In this document: one piece after another, positions 48,462 through 58,238 of the stretch
How the letters are laid out: each line of letters begins with the position of its first letter
Numbering within the stretch: position 1 is the stretch's first letter
Assembly (NCBI GenBank): GCA_018065985.1
Contig: JAGHSF010000010.1
Span: 51,888 to 115,887, forward strand
Direction of reading: 5' to 3'
DNA from: Candidatus Cryptobacteroides choladohippi
GTDB lineage: Bacteria > Bacteroidota > Bacteroidia > Bacteroidales > UBA932
DNA: 64,000 bases
Notes under the pieces: model-generated
What the model saw: the letters and a program-made list of their open reading frames with translations, nothing else
Told to the model about the DNA's origin: nothing
Database searches by the model: none
Made by a program: the position numbers and the translations under genes

Positions 48462-49379
48462 ATGCTGAACCGAAGAATTCTCCGTATCGAGGCCTTCAAG
48501 GTCATTTTCTCATACGCGGAAAATCCTGCAATGACTCTCAAGGAAGCCGAGTCCCGTCTGGACCGTTCCTGCGAGGCCACAAGAGATCTTTATCTCTACA
48601 TGTTGTCAATTATCGGACCCCTCACTGCGGAGGCATCTGCACGCATAGAGGCAGCCAAAGCCAAATTCAATCCCACCGACGAGGAGCGGAACCCCAACCT
48701 GAAGTTCGTGAACAACGCCGTTGCCCCTCTCTTCGCCCAGGATCCGGATTTCACAAAGCTCATCGCCAAGAAGAAGTACAGCTGGGAACAGAATGACGTA
48801 CTCATCCGCAAGCTTTACGAAAAGGTCCGTGAACGCGAATATTTCAAGAACTACATGGCTTCGGAGGAGAGGTCTCTCGAAGAGGATGCAGCTCTGTGGA
48901 TAAAGATTTTCAGCCGTGAGCTGGAAGACAACGCCGAGCTTTGGGATATCCTCGAGGACAAGAGCATCGACTGGACCGACAATCTTCCCTACGCTCTGAT
49001 CTGGTGCAACCGCACCCTCGACGAGATCGGACGCGGAGGAAGGTGGAATCTTCCGGCCCTCTATCAGTCAGACCTCCCCGGCAATGCCGGAAAGGAGAGC
49101 GACAAGGCTTTCGTGGTCAGTCTCCTTCGCAAGGCGTACCTGCGCTTTGGCGATTATTACCAGATGATTTCAGACTGCACTCCCAAGTGGGACAAGAACC
49201 GTATCTGCGTGACGGACCTCGCACTCATCGTCTGCGGACTTGCCGAGTCGGAAGCCTTCCCGCTCATGCCCAGCAACATCATCATCAACGAGTACGTTGA
49301 AATCTCGAAGTTCTACAGCACGCCTGAAAGCCGTGCTTTCGTGAACGGACTGCTTGACAGATTAATCAATAAAAAATAA
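48462..49379 (+). CDS. nusB: Transcription antitermination factor NusB, long Bacteroidetes form
   Basis: MLNRRILRIEAFKVIFSY; C-terminal NusB-like helices; upstream of yajC. Confidence 0.85.
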   Translation: MLNRRILRIEAFKVIFSYAENPAMTLKEAESRLDRSCEATRDLYLYMLSIIGPLTAEASARIEAAKAKFNPTDEERNPNLKFVNNAVAPLFAQDPDFTKLIAKKKYSWEQNDVLIRKLYEKVREREYFKNYMASEERSLEEDAALWIKIFSRELEDNAELWDILEDKSIDWTDNLPYALIWCNRTLDEIGRGGRWNLPALYQSDLPGNAGKESDKAFVVSLLRKAYLRFGDYYQMISDCTPKWDKNRICVTDLALIVCGLAESEAFPLMPSNIIINEYVEISKFYSTPESRAFVNGLLDRLINKK

Positions 49380-49384
49380 CAGAA

Positions 49385-49723
49385 ATGAATATCATGACAT
49401 TCCTGCTCCAGGCACAGGGAGCAGCTGCCGCTCAGGCACAGGGCTCAGGCTCTTTCTGGATTATGATCCTCCTCGTCTTCGTTGTAATGTGGCTCTTCAT
49501 GATCCGCCCCCAGCGCAAGCAGCAGAAGGAGATGGAGAAATTCCGCAACGAGCTCCAGAAGGGTGACAAGGTCATCACTGCCGGCGGCATCTACGGCACA
49601 ATAGCTGATACTGACGATCGCACCGTCCTCCTCAAGATAGACGGAGACGTGAAGATCCGCGTCGACAAGACCGCCATCCAGCGTGATCCTTCAGATACTG
49701 TTAAGCCCGAGGAAAAGAAATAG
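49385..49723 (+). CDS. yajC: Preprotein translocase subunit YajC
   Basis: TM followed by MIRPQRKQQKEMEKFRNELQKGDKVITAGGIYG. Confidence 0.93.
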   Translation: MNIMTFLLQAQGAAAAQAQGSGSFWIMILLVFVVMWLFMIRPQRKQQKEMEKFRNELQKGDKVITAGGIYGTIADTDDRTVLLKIDGDVKIRVDKTAIQRDPSDTVKPEEKK

Positions 49724-49732
49724 CAGGCTCCG

Positions 49733-50653
49733 GTGAAGACATCCTGGCTGAATTTCCTTGCCTGCATGCTGTTGAGCGCAGCTATCTGGCTGTTCCACAA
49801 TCTGTCTCAGCAGTATGCCGACATTGTCAACGTCTCGGTCGTTCCGTCAAGCAACATTGAAGGAAGGGCTGAGAAGGCAAGTTCGGAAGTGACGGTTTCG
49901 GCCCGCTGCAAGGTAAGCGGATGGGGACTTGTCGCTTTCGGAAGGGACAGGAAGGCACGCAAGGTCTTCTTTGACGCCTCCGATCTCAGGAGTGCGGGTG
50001 ATGACGTCTTCACCATCAAGGCTGCCAACCTATACAAATACGCAAAGGACATATTCGGAGACGATGTTGTTGTGGAGTCGTTCGTGACCGACATGCTCAG
50101 CATGACCTTTCCTTCCGAGAATCACAAGAAGGTGCCTGTTCTTGCTGTGATGTCAGCCACTTTCAAGCCACAGTACATGGCAAACGGCCCGGCTGTGATG
50201 ATACCCGATTCCGTCACCATCTACGGCGACAAGGACCGTCTGGCCAGCATCGAGGCCGTGTACACGAAGCAGTTGAACTACAAGGAACTGAGATCCAGCG
50301 TACATTCCGATGTAAAGCTCGAGAAGCCTTCCGGCGTGCGTCTGTCTGTCGACAAGGCAACCTGTTCCCTTGACGTCACACGCTTCGTCGAACTCCGCTC
50401 GAGGGTGAACATAGGCACACGCAATGTCCCCGCCCATACTCACCTCACAGTACTGCCAAGCATTGCCGACGTGACCTACAGGTGCAAATTCCCCTTGAAC
50501 GGCAATCCCGTCGACAGGACGGAGTTCTATGTCGACTACAAGGAATTCACCAGCAGCATAGGCGGATCATGCATGGTGCACTGCGACGGACTCCCGAGCG
50601 GTGTGATAGAAGTGAAGATCGACCCTGAAGTATGCGAATGCGTTGCTGATTGA
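49733..50653 (+). CDS. YbbR-like domain protein
   Basis: N-terminal TM, YbbR-like repeats, conserved yajC-ybbR-coaE order. Confidence 0.75.
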   Translation: MKTSWLNFLACMLLSAAIWLFHNLSQQYADIVNVSVVPSSNIEGRAEKASSEVTVSARCKVSGWGLVAFGRDRKARKVFFDASDLRSAGDDVFTIKAANLYKYAKDIFGDDVVVESFVTDMLSMTFPSENHKKVPVLAVMSATFKPQYMANGPAVMIPDSVTIYGDKDRLASIEAVYTKQLNYKELRSSVHSDVKLEKPSGVRLSVDKATCSLDVTRFVELRSRVNIGTRNVPAHTHLTVLPSIADVTYRCKFPLNGNPVDRTEFYVDYKEFTSSIGGSCMVHCDGLPSGVIEVKIDPEVCECVAD

Positions 50654-50657
50654 CAAT

Positions 50658-51170
50658 ATGGAAACAATTCTGGTCACAGGTGGAATTGCAAGCGGAAAGA
50701 GCATGGTGTGCAGGTATCTCGAATCCAAGGGATATCCTGTGTATGACACCGATTCACGCACCAAGGCCCTCTACGACAGCGTTCCTGGTCTGAAGGAAAG
50801 GATCGAGAAGGCAATAGGCATCCCTTTCAGCCGCATTGCAGTGATTTTCGAATATCCCAGCAAGAGGGAGGCACTCGAGGCTCTGGTTTATCCACTTGTT
50901 GTGGAAGACATCATGAAATGGAAGGCCGGGCAGAAGTCCGATGTCGTATTCATCGAATCCGCCATTGCTCTCGACAAGCCCATCTTCAACGGCCTCTACG
51001 ACAAGGTCTGGCTCGTGACAGCGCCCATAGAGCAGAGACTTCAAAGAAACCGACACACCGCTGAAAGGGCCGTGACACAAAGGCTGCCAGACCCTTCCGA
51101 AGCGGATGCGACAATAACAAACGACTCCAGCCTGGAGTCACTTTACATACAAATAGACAAATTGATATGA
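50658..51170 (+). CDS. coaE: Dephospho-CoA kinase
   Basis: METILVTGGIASGKSMVCRYLESKGYPVYDTD. Confidence 0.9.
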   Translation: METILVTGGIASGKSMVCRYLESKGYPVYDTDSRTKALYDSVPGLKERIEKAIGIPFSRIAVIFEYPSKREALEALVYPLVVEDIMKWKAGQKSDVVFIESAIALDKPIFNGLYDKVWLVTAPIEQRLQRNRHTAERAVTQRLPDPSEADATITNDSSLESLYIQIDKLI

Positions 51171-51613
51171 AGACAGATTTGGCAAGAATCCTTGCAGTAG
51201 CCGGAACGCACGGCCTTTATCAGTATGTGGCTCAGACCGCCAATGGCGGCGCTATCGCAGAGAGCCTTTCAAGCAAGAAGCGCACTGCTTTCACACGCAG
51301 CAGCCGCATCTCAACACTGGCCGACATCGCCATCTACACCTCTGAGGGCGAGATGCGTCTCGATGCTGTTTTCACAGCCCTCAAGGCCGTTCTCGGCGAC
51401 CAGCTCGCCCCGTCGTCCAAGGCCTCTTCAACCGAGCTCGAGGACCTTTTCACAAAGGCGATTCCCAACTACGACGCTGACAGGTTCTATGTATCGCACA
51501 TGAAGAAGGTCGTAGACTGGTACAACGAGATAGCCCAGTATGCATCACTTGACTTCCTCACCGACGAGGAGCGCGAGGAGCAGTACAAGGCTGAGGCTGG
51601 CATCAAGGACTGA
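51167..51613 (+). CDS. DUF5606 family protein
   Basis: MKTDLARILAVAGTHGLYQYVAQTANGGAIAESL...KKRTAFTRSSRISTLADIAIYT. Confidence 0.75.
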   Translation: MKTDLARILAVAGTHGLYQYVAQTANGGAIAESLSSKKRTAFTRSSRISTLADIAIYTSEGEMRLDAVFTALKAVLGDQLAPSSKASSTELEDLFTKAIPNYDADRFYVSHMKKVVDWYNEIAQYASLDFLTDEEREEQYKAEAGIKD

Positions 51614-51616
51614 TAT

Positions 51617-52900
51617 ATGACCACCGTCAAGGTCATAACTCTCGGGTGTTCCAAGAACACCGTGGACACTGAGCATCTGCTGGCAGATCTGCCTGCAGAT
51701 GCTTTCACTCTTCTGCCTGAAGACTCATCCGGCTATGCCGACCACCTTCTCATCAACACCTGCGGCTTTATCGGGGATGCCAAGGAGCAGTCGGTCGAAG
51801 TGATTCTGCAGGCCGTTGAAGCAAAGAAGAGAGGGGAGTGTGGCAGCATTGCCGTATTCGGCTGTCTTAGCCAGCGCTACGCCCAGGAACTGCCTGCCGA
51901 GATTCCGGAGGTCGATGCCTGGTTCGGAGCCAGAGATCTGCGTCCAATCGTGGAATATCTTGGCGCCCGGCCTGGCAAGGGCATATCGCGATACTGCACA
52001 ACTCCGGGCAAGCCATACGCCTATATCAAGATTTCCGAGGGCTGCGACCGCCGCTGCTCATATTGTGCCATACCCTACATCAGAGGCGCGCACAAGTCCG
52101 TCCCGATGGAAGATATCATCGAGGAAGCGCAGCAGCTTGCCGCCGCCGGAGCAAGGGAACTTATTGTCATTGCACAGGACACCACATATTACGGCCTGGA
52201 CCTCTACGGCCGCCGTGCTCTTGCGGAACTGCTTCGCAAGCTCAGCCAGGTGGAAGGCATAGAATGGATACGCATCCATTACAGCTACCCTGACGGCTTC
52301 CCTGAAGACGTGCTTGACGAAATGGCAGCCAACCCCAAGATCTGCAGCTATCTGGATATACCTCTGCAGCACATCGCCGACAAGGTCCTCGGGAACATGC
52401 ACCGTCATGTTACAGGTGCCTGGACCCGCGAGCTGATAGCCAGGATGCGGCAGAAGGTCCCTGGCGTCGTGCTGCGCACAACCATGATCGTAGGCCATCC
52501 CGGTGAAGGTGAGGAGGAGTTCGACGAGCTTCTATCATTCGTGCGTGAGGCGCGTTTCGAAAGGCTGGGTGCCTTTACCTATTCCGAGGAGGACGGGACC
52601 TGGGGCGCCAGAAATCTGAAGGACGATGTTCCTGAAGAGAAAAAGCAGGACCGCATGAACCGTCTGATGAGTCTGCAAAGCTCGATATCCCTGGAATTCA
52701 ACCAGAGCAGGGTAGGCAAGGTCGAGAAGGTGCTTGTCGACGACTGTGTGGATGGCACTCTGGTATGCCGCAGCCAGTACGAGAGCCCTGATGTGGATGG
52801 CGAAATCCTGGTCAAGGGAGAAGCTCCGATCGGCAGTTTCATCAACGTTCGCATACTCGCCTGCGACGAGTACGATCTGATCGCTGAAATAGCCTTGTAA
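51617..52900 (+). CDS. rimO: Ribosomal protein S12 methylthiotransferase
   Basis: TLGCSKNTVDTE, KISEGCDRRCSYCAIPYIRG, C-terminal TRAM. Confidence 0.95.
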   Translation: MTTVKVITLGCSKNTVDTEHLLADLPADAFTLLPEDSSGYADHLLINTCGFIGDAKEQSVEVILQAVEAKKRGECGSIAVFGCLSQRYAQELPAEIPEVDAWFGARDLRPIVEYLGARPGKGISRYCTTPGKPYAYIKISEGCDRRCSYCAIPYIRGAHKSVPMEDIIEEAQQLAAAGARELIVIAQDTTYYGLDLYGRRALAELLRKLSQVEGIEWIRIHYSYPDGFPEDVLDEMAANPKICSYLDIPLQHIADKVLGNMHRHVTGAWTRELIARMRQKVPGVVLRTTMIVGHPGEGEEEFDELLSFVREARFERLGAFTYSEEDGTWGARNLKDDVPEEKKQDRMNRLMSLQSSISLEFNQSRVGKVEKVLVDDCVDGTLVCRSQYESPDVDGEILVKGEAPIGSFINVRILACDEYDLIAEIAL

Positions 52901-52994
52901 TCTTGTATTTTGCCTTTTTGCCGCCGACGCTCGGAGGCAATAGGATATAAAATAGTCACCTCAAGTCCATAGACTTTTTGGTCACCATCCGTTA

Positions 52995-54329
52995 TCAAGC
53001 AAGCAGCTTTGCGATTGCGTCGTGGACTGCAGCGAAAGGGAATTTGGATAGCGTGGCGTTCATTCGCTGCGCTATCTTTGTGTTGCAGAGATTGCCGATC
53101 GAGCCTTCGTGGGTGTGGTTCAGTTCCCCATGGAAGTCGAACTCACCGCGCTCAATTGCCATTCCGACCTGCTTGTAGGCATCTCTGAAAGGTACACCGG
53201 CAGCAGCAAGACGGTTGACTTCCTCGACGCTGAAGGCTGTCTTGTAGATGGGATTCTCCATCAGATTCTGCGTCACACTGAGGTTCTGGATTGCGAACAC
53301 GGCGATGTCGAGGCAGTCGTCCATCTGGTCGAACAAAGGCAGATAGACCTCTTTCAGAACCTGCATGTCCCTGAAATAGCCTACGGGGAGATTCGTGGTG
53401 ATGAGCCTGATGCTTTCAGGAGTACCGCAGATGCGGTTGCAGTGTGCGCGTATCAGTTCGAACACATCGGGATTCTTCTTGTGCGGCATGATGCTGGAAC
53501 CGGTGGTGCACTCCTTGGGGAGCTTCACAAACCCGAAATTCTGACTGTTGAAAAGGCAGCAGTCGGCAGCGAAGCGGCCAAGGGTCTCCGCAACGGACGA
53601 CAGCGCAAACGCAACGGCACGTTCAGTCTTGCCACGACCCATCTGGGCATATATCGAATTGTAGTCTAGATCCTCGAAACCAAGCAGTTTTGTGGTCAGG
53701 GTGCGGTTCAGGGGAGCGGATGAGCCATAGCCGGCGGCAGATCCCAGGGGATTGCGGTTGCTGACATTCCATGCCGCAAGCAGCATCTCCATGTCATCGG
53801 CAAGGCTTTCGGCATAGGCTCCGAACCACAGTCCGAAGGATGACGGCATGGCAACCTGCAGATGCGTGTAGCCGGGCATGAGAACATCCTTGTATTTCTC
53901 GGAGGCAGCCTGGAATGCATCGAACAGGGTTTTCACCTTGGCAACTGTGCTTTCGAGACGTGCGCGTGTGAAAAGCTTGAGGTCGACGAGAACCTGGTCG
54001 TTGCGCGAACGGCCCGTGTGGACCTTCTTTCCCAACTCGCCCAGTTTAGCCGTGAGCATGAGCTCAACCTGGGAATGGACATCCTCGATGTCGGGCTCGA
54101 TGCAGAACTCACCTTTCTCAGCCTGCGCATGCAATTGCCTGAGTTCGGCCAGGAGGCTGTCAAGTTCATCCTTTGCAAGAAGGCCGATGCTCTCCAGCAT
54201 TGTGATGTGAGCCATTGTGCCAAGTATGTCGTACGGAGCAAGATACAGGTCAAGTTCGCGGTCCATTCCAACAGTGAACTTGTCAATCTTCTCGTTTACG
54301 CTGAATCCTTTGTCCCAAAGTTTTGCCAT
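52995..54329 (-). CDS. argH: Argininosuccinate lyase
   Basis: HTGRSRNDQV, GSSIMPHKKNPD. Confidence 0.96.
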   Translation of the reverse strand: MAKLWDKGFSVNEKIDKFTVGMDRELDLYLAPYDILGTMAHITMLESIGLLAKDELDSLLAELRQLHAQAEKGEFCIEPDIEDVHSQVELMLTAKLGELGKKVHTGRSRNDQVLVDLKLFTRARLESTVAKVKTLFDAFQAASEKYKDVLMPGYTHLQVAMPSSFGLWFGAYAESLADDMEMLLAAWNVSNRNPLGSAAGYGSSAPLNRTLTTKLLGFEDLDYNSIYAQMGRGKTERAVAFALSSVAETLGRFAADCCLFNSQNFGFVKLPKECTTGSSIMPHKKNPDVFELIRAHCNRICGTPESIRLITTNLPVGYFRDMQVLKEVYLPLFDQMDDCLDIAVFAIQNLSVTQNLMENPIYKTAFSVEEVNRLAAAGVPFRDAYKQVGMAIERGEFDFHGELNHTHEGSIGNLCNTKIAQRMNATLSKFPFAAVHDAIAKLLA

Positions 54330-54337
54330 GATATGAG

Positions 54338-55369
54338 TTATATTTCCAATCCGTCAAGGAGCTTGCAATAAAGATCAAGCCCCTGCTCGATTTCAGATAT
54401 TATGATGTATTCGTCAGCCGTATGAGAGCGGCTGGATTCGCCCGGACCTATCTTGAGTGTGGTGAACGGGCAGAGAGTCTGGTTGCTGATGGTGGGGGAG
54501 CCGAAGGGCTCGAGTCCCAAAGCGGCGGCACGTCTGACGACAGGATGCTCCAGGCTTATGGACGAGCCGTTCAGCCTTGTGGAACGGGGGGTGACTGAAC
54601 TTGCTACGTGCTGGCGGATTTCATCGAGGAGCTCCTCGTTGGAATACAAGCCGTTGTTGCGCACGTCCACAACGAATTCGCAACGGTCGGGCACCACATT
54701 GTGCTGTGTGCCTGCGCTTATCATCGTGACGCTCATCTTCACAGGGCCGACGAAGTCGCTCACCTTCGCGAAACGGTAGTTGCGGAACCACTCGATGTCC
54801 TGAAGAGCCCCGTATATGGCATTCACGCCCTCTTCCCGGGCTGCATGGCCGCTTTTGCCTGCTGCGACGCAGTCGAGAACCATTAGGCCCTTCTCGGCCA
54901 CCGCAGGCCTCATTCCGGTAGGTTCGCCTATGATGCCAAGGTCTATCCTCCCTATCTCAGGCAGAATCATCTCCAGGCCGCCATGACCGCTGACTTCCTC
55001 TTCCGCCGTGGCACTGTAGACGAGACGGTAGGGCTGAGGTTTGGAGCTCAGGCGCAGAAACGTCTCAAGCAGGGCTACAAGCGATGCGCCGCAGTCGTTG
55101 GTGCCGAGACCATATATCTTTCCGTCCTGGACGAAAGGAGTGAAAGGGTCCCTGGTGTAGCTGGCAGCGGGTTTCACCGTATCGATGTGGGCATTGAGCA
55201 GTATTGAGGGCTTGCCGCTTTCCGGCTCGCTCTCTACCCAGAGGTTATGCCCGCACCGATGCACGTCCAGACCGCGTGAAGCCATGCTTGCCTGCAGAAA
55301 ATCCGCTGCCTGCGCTTCATTGCGGCTGACCGAAGGGATGCTCACCAGCTGTTTCAGCAGTTCAATCAT
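54338..55369 (-). CDS. argE: M20 family acetyl-/succinyl-ornithine deacetylase
   Basis: LLNAHIDTVKP, GLGTNDCGAS, TAEEEVSGHGG; arg operon context. Confidence 0.85.
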   Translation of the reverse strand: MIELLKQLVSIPSVSRNEAQAADFLQASMASRGLDVHRCGHNLWVESEPESGKPSILLNAHIDTVKPAASYTRDPFTPFVQDGKIYGLGTNDCGASLVALLETFLRLSSKPQPYRLVYSATAEEEVSGHGGLEMILPEIGRIDLGIIGEPTGMRPAVAEKGLMVLDCVAAGKSGHAAREEGVNAIYGALQDIEWFRNYRFAKVSDFVGPVKMSVTMISAGTQHNVVPDRCEFVVDVRNNGLYSNEELLDEIRQHVASSVTPRSTRLNGSSISLEHPVVRRAAALGLEPFGSPTISNQTLCPFTTLKIGPGESSRSHTADEYIIISEIEQGLDLYCKLLDGLEI

Positions 55370-56136
55370 AAGCATTCGGTTCCAGAATCGGTTCCGAGGT
55401 TCTGTGCGTTTGTGATCACTACCTTGTTGACGCCGGCTTCGATGGCATTGAATGCGTTCTCCAGTTTGGGAATCATTCCTCCGCTCACGATCTCCTCGTC
55501 GCGATAGCGCTCGAAGTCAGCCTTGCGCATCTCCCTGATGACACTTGTAGGATCGTCAGGGTCAAGCAGCACACCGTTCTTCTCGAAGCAGTATGTAAGG
55601 GTGACGTCGTAATCGGCAGCAAGCGCCGATGCTATCGATGATGCAATGGTGTCGGCATTGGTGTTCAGCAGCTGTCCGAGCCCATCGTGTGTGATAGGGC
55701 AGAGAACAGGAACGGCGCCCGCATCGATTAGTGTCCTCAAGGCTGTGGCATTCACATTCTTGACATCGCCCACAAATCCGTAGTCGATGCGGCCGACGGG
55801 ACGCTTGACGCAGTTGATTATGTTCATGTCTGCACCGCAGAGACCTATTGCATTCACACCTTTGGCCTGGAGCTCAGCCACAACGTACTTGCTTACGAGA
55901 CCGGCATAGACCATGGTGACAATCCTGAGCATCGGCTCGTCAGTGATGCGGCGTCCTTCTATCATCACGCTGGGGATACCGAGTTCGGCAGCCAGACTTG
56001 TGGCGATCTTGCCGCCACCGGTCACAAGTATCTTGTTGCCCTTTATCGAGCAGAATGCGCCAAGAAGGGTGTTCAGCGATTCGTCATTCTCAACTACGGA
56101 ACCGCCGACCTTTACAATGTTCAAAGTCTTTTTCAT
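55366..56136 (-). CDS. argB: Acetylglutamate kinase-like amino-acid kinase
   Basis: NIVKVGGSVVENDESL, VTGGGKIATSL, NTNADTIASSIASAL. Confidence 0.92.
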   Translation of the reverse strand: MKKTLNIVKVGGSVVENDESLNTLLGAFCSIKGNKILVTGGGKIATSLAAELGIPSVMIEGRRITDEPMLRIVTMVYAGLVSKYVVAELQAKGVNAIGLCGADMNIINCVKRPVGRIDYGFVGDVKNVNATALRTLIDAGAVPVLCPITHDGLGQLLNTNADTIASSIASALAADYDVTLTYCFEKNGVLLDPDDPTSVIREMRKADFERYRDEEIVSGGMIPKLENAFNAIEAGVNKVVITNAQNLGTDSGTECL

Positions 56137-56138
56137 AT

Positions 56139-57101
56139 CTACAGCTCCTCAAGCATTCTCTTTATCACAACCTGAGCCGATACGACCCTGTTTGCTGCCT
56201 CGGGGATGACAAGGCTCCTGGGAGAGTCTATCACCTCGTCTGACACGATCATGTTCCTTCGTACGGGAAGGCAGTGCATGAAGTAGGCATCGTTGGTGAC
56301 TGCCATGTGCCTTGCATCGACGGTCCAGCCCATGTCCTTGCTGAGGATCTGGCCGTACTTCGACGGATCGGTCACACCGGGGCAGCTCCAGTTCTTTGCA
56401 TATACGAAATCAGCGCCTTCGAGTGCCTTCATCTGGTCATATTCTATCTTTGCTCCCTTTGTGAACTTGGGATCGAGCTCATAGCCTTCAGGCTGGGCGA
56501 TCACGAAGTCGACGTCGGCAGCGCACATCCACTGTGCGAAGGAGTTGGGCACTGCCTGGGGAAGTGCCTTGGGGTGGGGTGCCCAGGTCATGACTACCTT
56601 CGGTCGTGCGCTTTTCCTGTGCTCCTCGATGGTGATGAGGTCGGCAAATGCCTGGCAGGGATGCACTGTTGCAGATTCAAGGCTGATCACAGGCTTGCCG
56701 GAATACTCGATGAACTGCTTGAGAATAGTCTCGTTGTAATCGAATTCGCGGTCGGTGAGACCGGCGAACGAACGAACGCCGATGATGTCGCAGTAGCTGC
56801 CGATGACGGGGATGGCCTCGCGCAGGTGCTCGGACTTGTCGGAATCCATCACGACTCCGAGTTCTGTCTCAAGTTTCCAGCTGTCCTGACCTATGTTGAG
56901 CACTATGGGACTCATTCCAAGGTTCAAGGCTGCCTTCTGCGTGCTGAGCCTTGTGCGCAGGCTGCTGTTGAAGAAGACAATCATTATTGTCCTGTTCTTC
57001 CCGAGATGCTGGTATCCGAAAGGATTCGCCTTCACTTCGAGTGCTTCCTTCAGCGCCTTGCCGAGGTCGCCTATGTCTTCTGCATTGAAAAAAGACTTCA
57101 T
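56139..57101 (-). CDS. argF': N-acetyl-/N-succinyl-ornithine carbamoyltransferase
   Basis: FFNSSLRTRLSTQKAALNLG, TVHPCQAFADL, MHCLPVRRNMIVSDEVID. Confidence 0.9.
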   Translation of the reverse strand: MKSFFNAEDIGDLGKALKEALEVKANPFGYQHLGKNRTIMIVFFNSSLRTRLSTQKAALNLGMSPIVLNIGQDSWKLETELGVVMDSDKSEHLREAIPVIGSYCDIIGVRSFAGLTDREFDYNETILKQFIEYSGKPVISLESATVHPCQAFADLITIEEHRKSARPKVVMTWAPHPKALPQAVPNSFAQWMCAADVDFVIAQPEGYELDPKFTKGAKIEYDQMKALEGADFVYAKNWSCPGVTDPSKYGQILSKDMGWTVDARHMAVTNDAYFMHCLPVRRNMIVSDEVIDSPRSLVIPEAANRVVSAQVVIKRMLEEL

Positions 57102-57105
57102 TGTG

Positions 57106-58227
57106 CTAGAGTATTTCTTTAAGTGATTTGATGAAAACGTCGACGTCTGCCTTGGTCAGGCAGAGGGGAGCGAGGAGACGGACCATGTACTGCCCGGAGA
57201 CACCGGTGAATATGTGCTTCTCGAAAAGAAGTTTCTTCCTGATTTCTGCGACAGGCTCGTTGAACTCGATTCCGATCATGAGACCCTTGCCTCGCACTTC
57301 CTTGATGCGTGGAGATGCGGGTATCGAATTCTTGAGATATTCTCCTACCTCGAGTGCGTTCTGCACCATGTTCTCCTCGTTGATAATATCGATGACAGCA
57401 TTTGCAGCAGCCATTGCCAGATGATTTCCGCCGAAGGTTGTGCCAAGCATTCCCTTCTTCGGAGCTATCTCCGGAGAGATGAGCACACCGCCGCAGGGGA
57501 AGCCGTTGGCTATGCCTTTGCCCATGGTGATGATGTCGGCCTTGATGCCGTACCACTGGTGCGCAAAGAATTTGCCGGTACGACCGTATCCGCTCTGAAC
57601 CTCGTCCAGAATGAGGCAGACGCCATACTTCGAGCAGAGCGAACGCAATTCCTGCATGAATTCCTCACTGGGAATGTTGATGCCGCCGCAACCCTGGATG
57701 CCTTCGATTATGACGGCAGCATAATCTCCGCTCCTGAGTGCATTTTCCACTGCAGCCGCATCGCCAAGATCGGCGAATGTGACTTTGTGGCAAGCGTTGT
57801 AAGGGGAGACGATGCCGGGATTGTCGGTTACCGCCACGGCGCCGGAGGTGCGGCCGTGGAAACTCTTCCTGAATGCAAGCACGCGGTCCTTGCCTGTATG
57901 GAAGGATGCAAGCTTGAGCGCATTCTCGTTGGATTCAGCGCCGCTGTTGTCAAGGAAGAGGGAATAGTCGGGATAGCCGCAGACCTCGCCAAGTTTGTGG
58001 GCCAGTGACTGCTGCAGAGGATTCTGCACGCTGTTGGAGTAGAATCCAATCTTCTCGACCTGATCCTTGATTGCCTGCACGTATTTCGGGTGCGAGTGAC
58101 CCACGGAAATGACTGCATGGCCACCGTAGAGGTCAAGATATTCATTACCCTCAGAGTCCCAGACCTTGCAGCCTTTGGCCCTTTTGGGTGTAACGTCAAA
58201 TAGTGAATATACGTCGAATAGTTCCAT
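57106..58227 (-). CDS. argD: Acetylornithine aminotransferase
   Basis: DLYGGHAVISVGHSHP, LILDEVQSGYGRTGKFFA, TFGGNHLA. Confidence 0.95.
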   Translation of the reverse strand: MELFDVYSLFDVTPKRAKGCKVWDSEGNEYLDLYGGHAVISVGHSHPKYVQAIKDQVEKIGFYSNSVQNPLQQSLAHKLGEVCGYPDYSLFLDNSGAESNENALKLASFHTGKDRVLAFRKSFHGRTSGAVAVTDNPGIVSPYNACHKVTFADLGDAAAVENALRSGDYAAVIIEGIQGCGGINIPSEEFMQELRSLCSKYGVCLILDEVQSGYGRTGKFFAHQWYGIKADIITMGKGIANGFPCGGVLISPEIAPKKGMLGTTFGGNHLAMAAANAVIDIINEENMVQNALEVGEYLKNSIPASPRIKEVRGKGLMIGIEFNEPVAEIRKKLLFEKHIFTGVSGQYMVRLLAPLCLTKADVDVFIKSLKEIL

Positions 58228-58238
58228 TGTCTTCTTTT

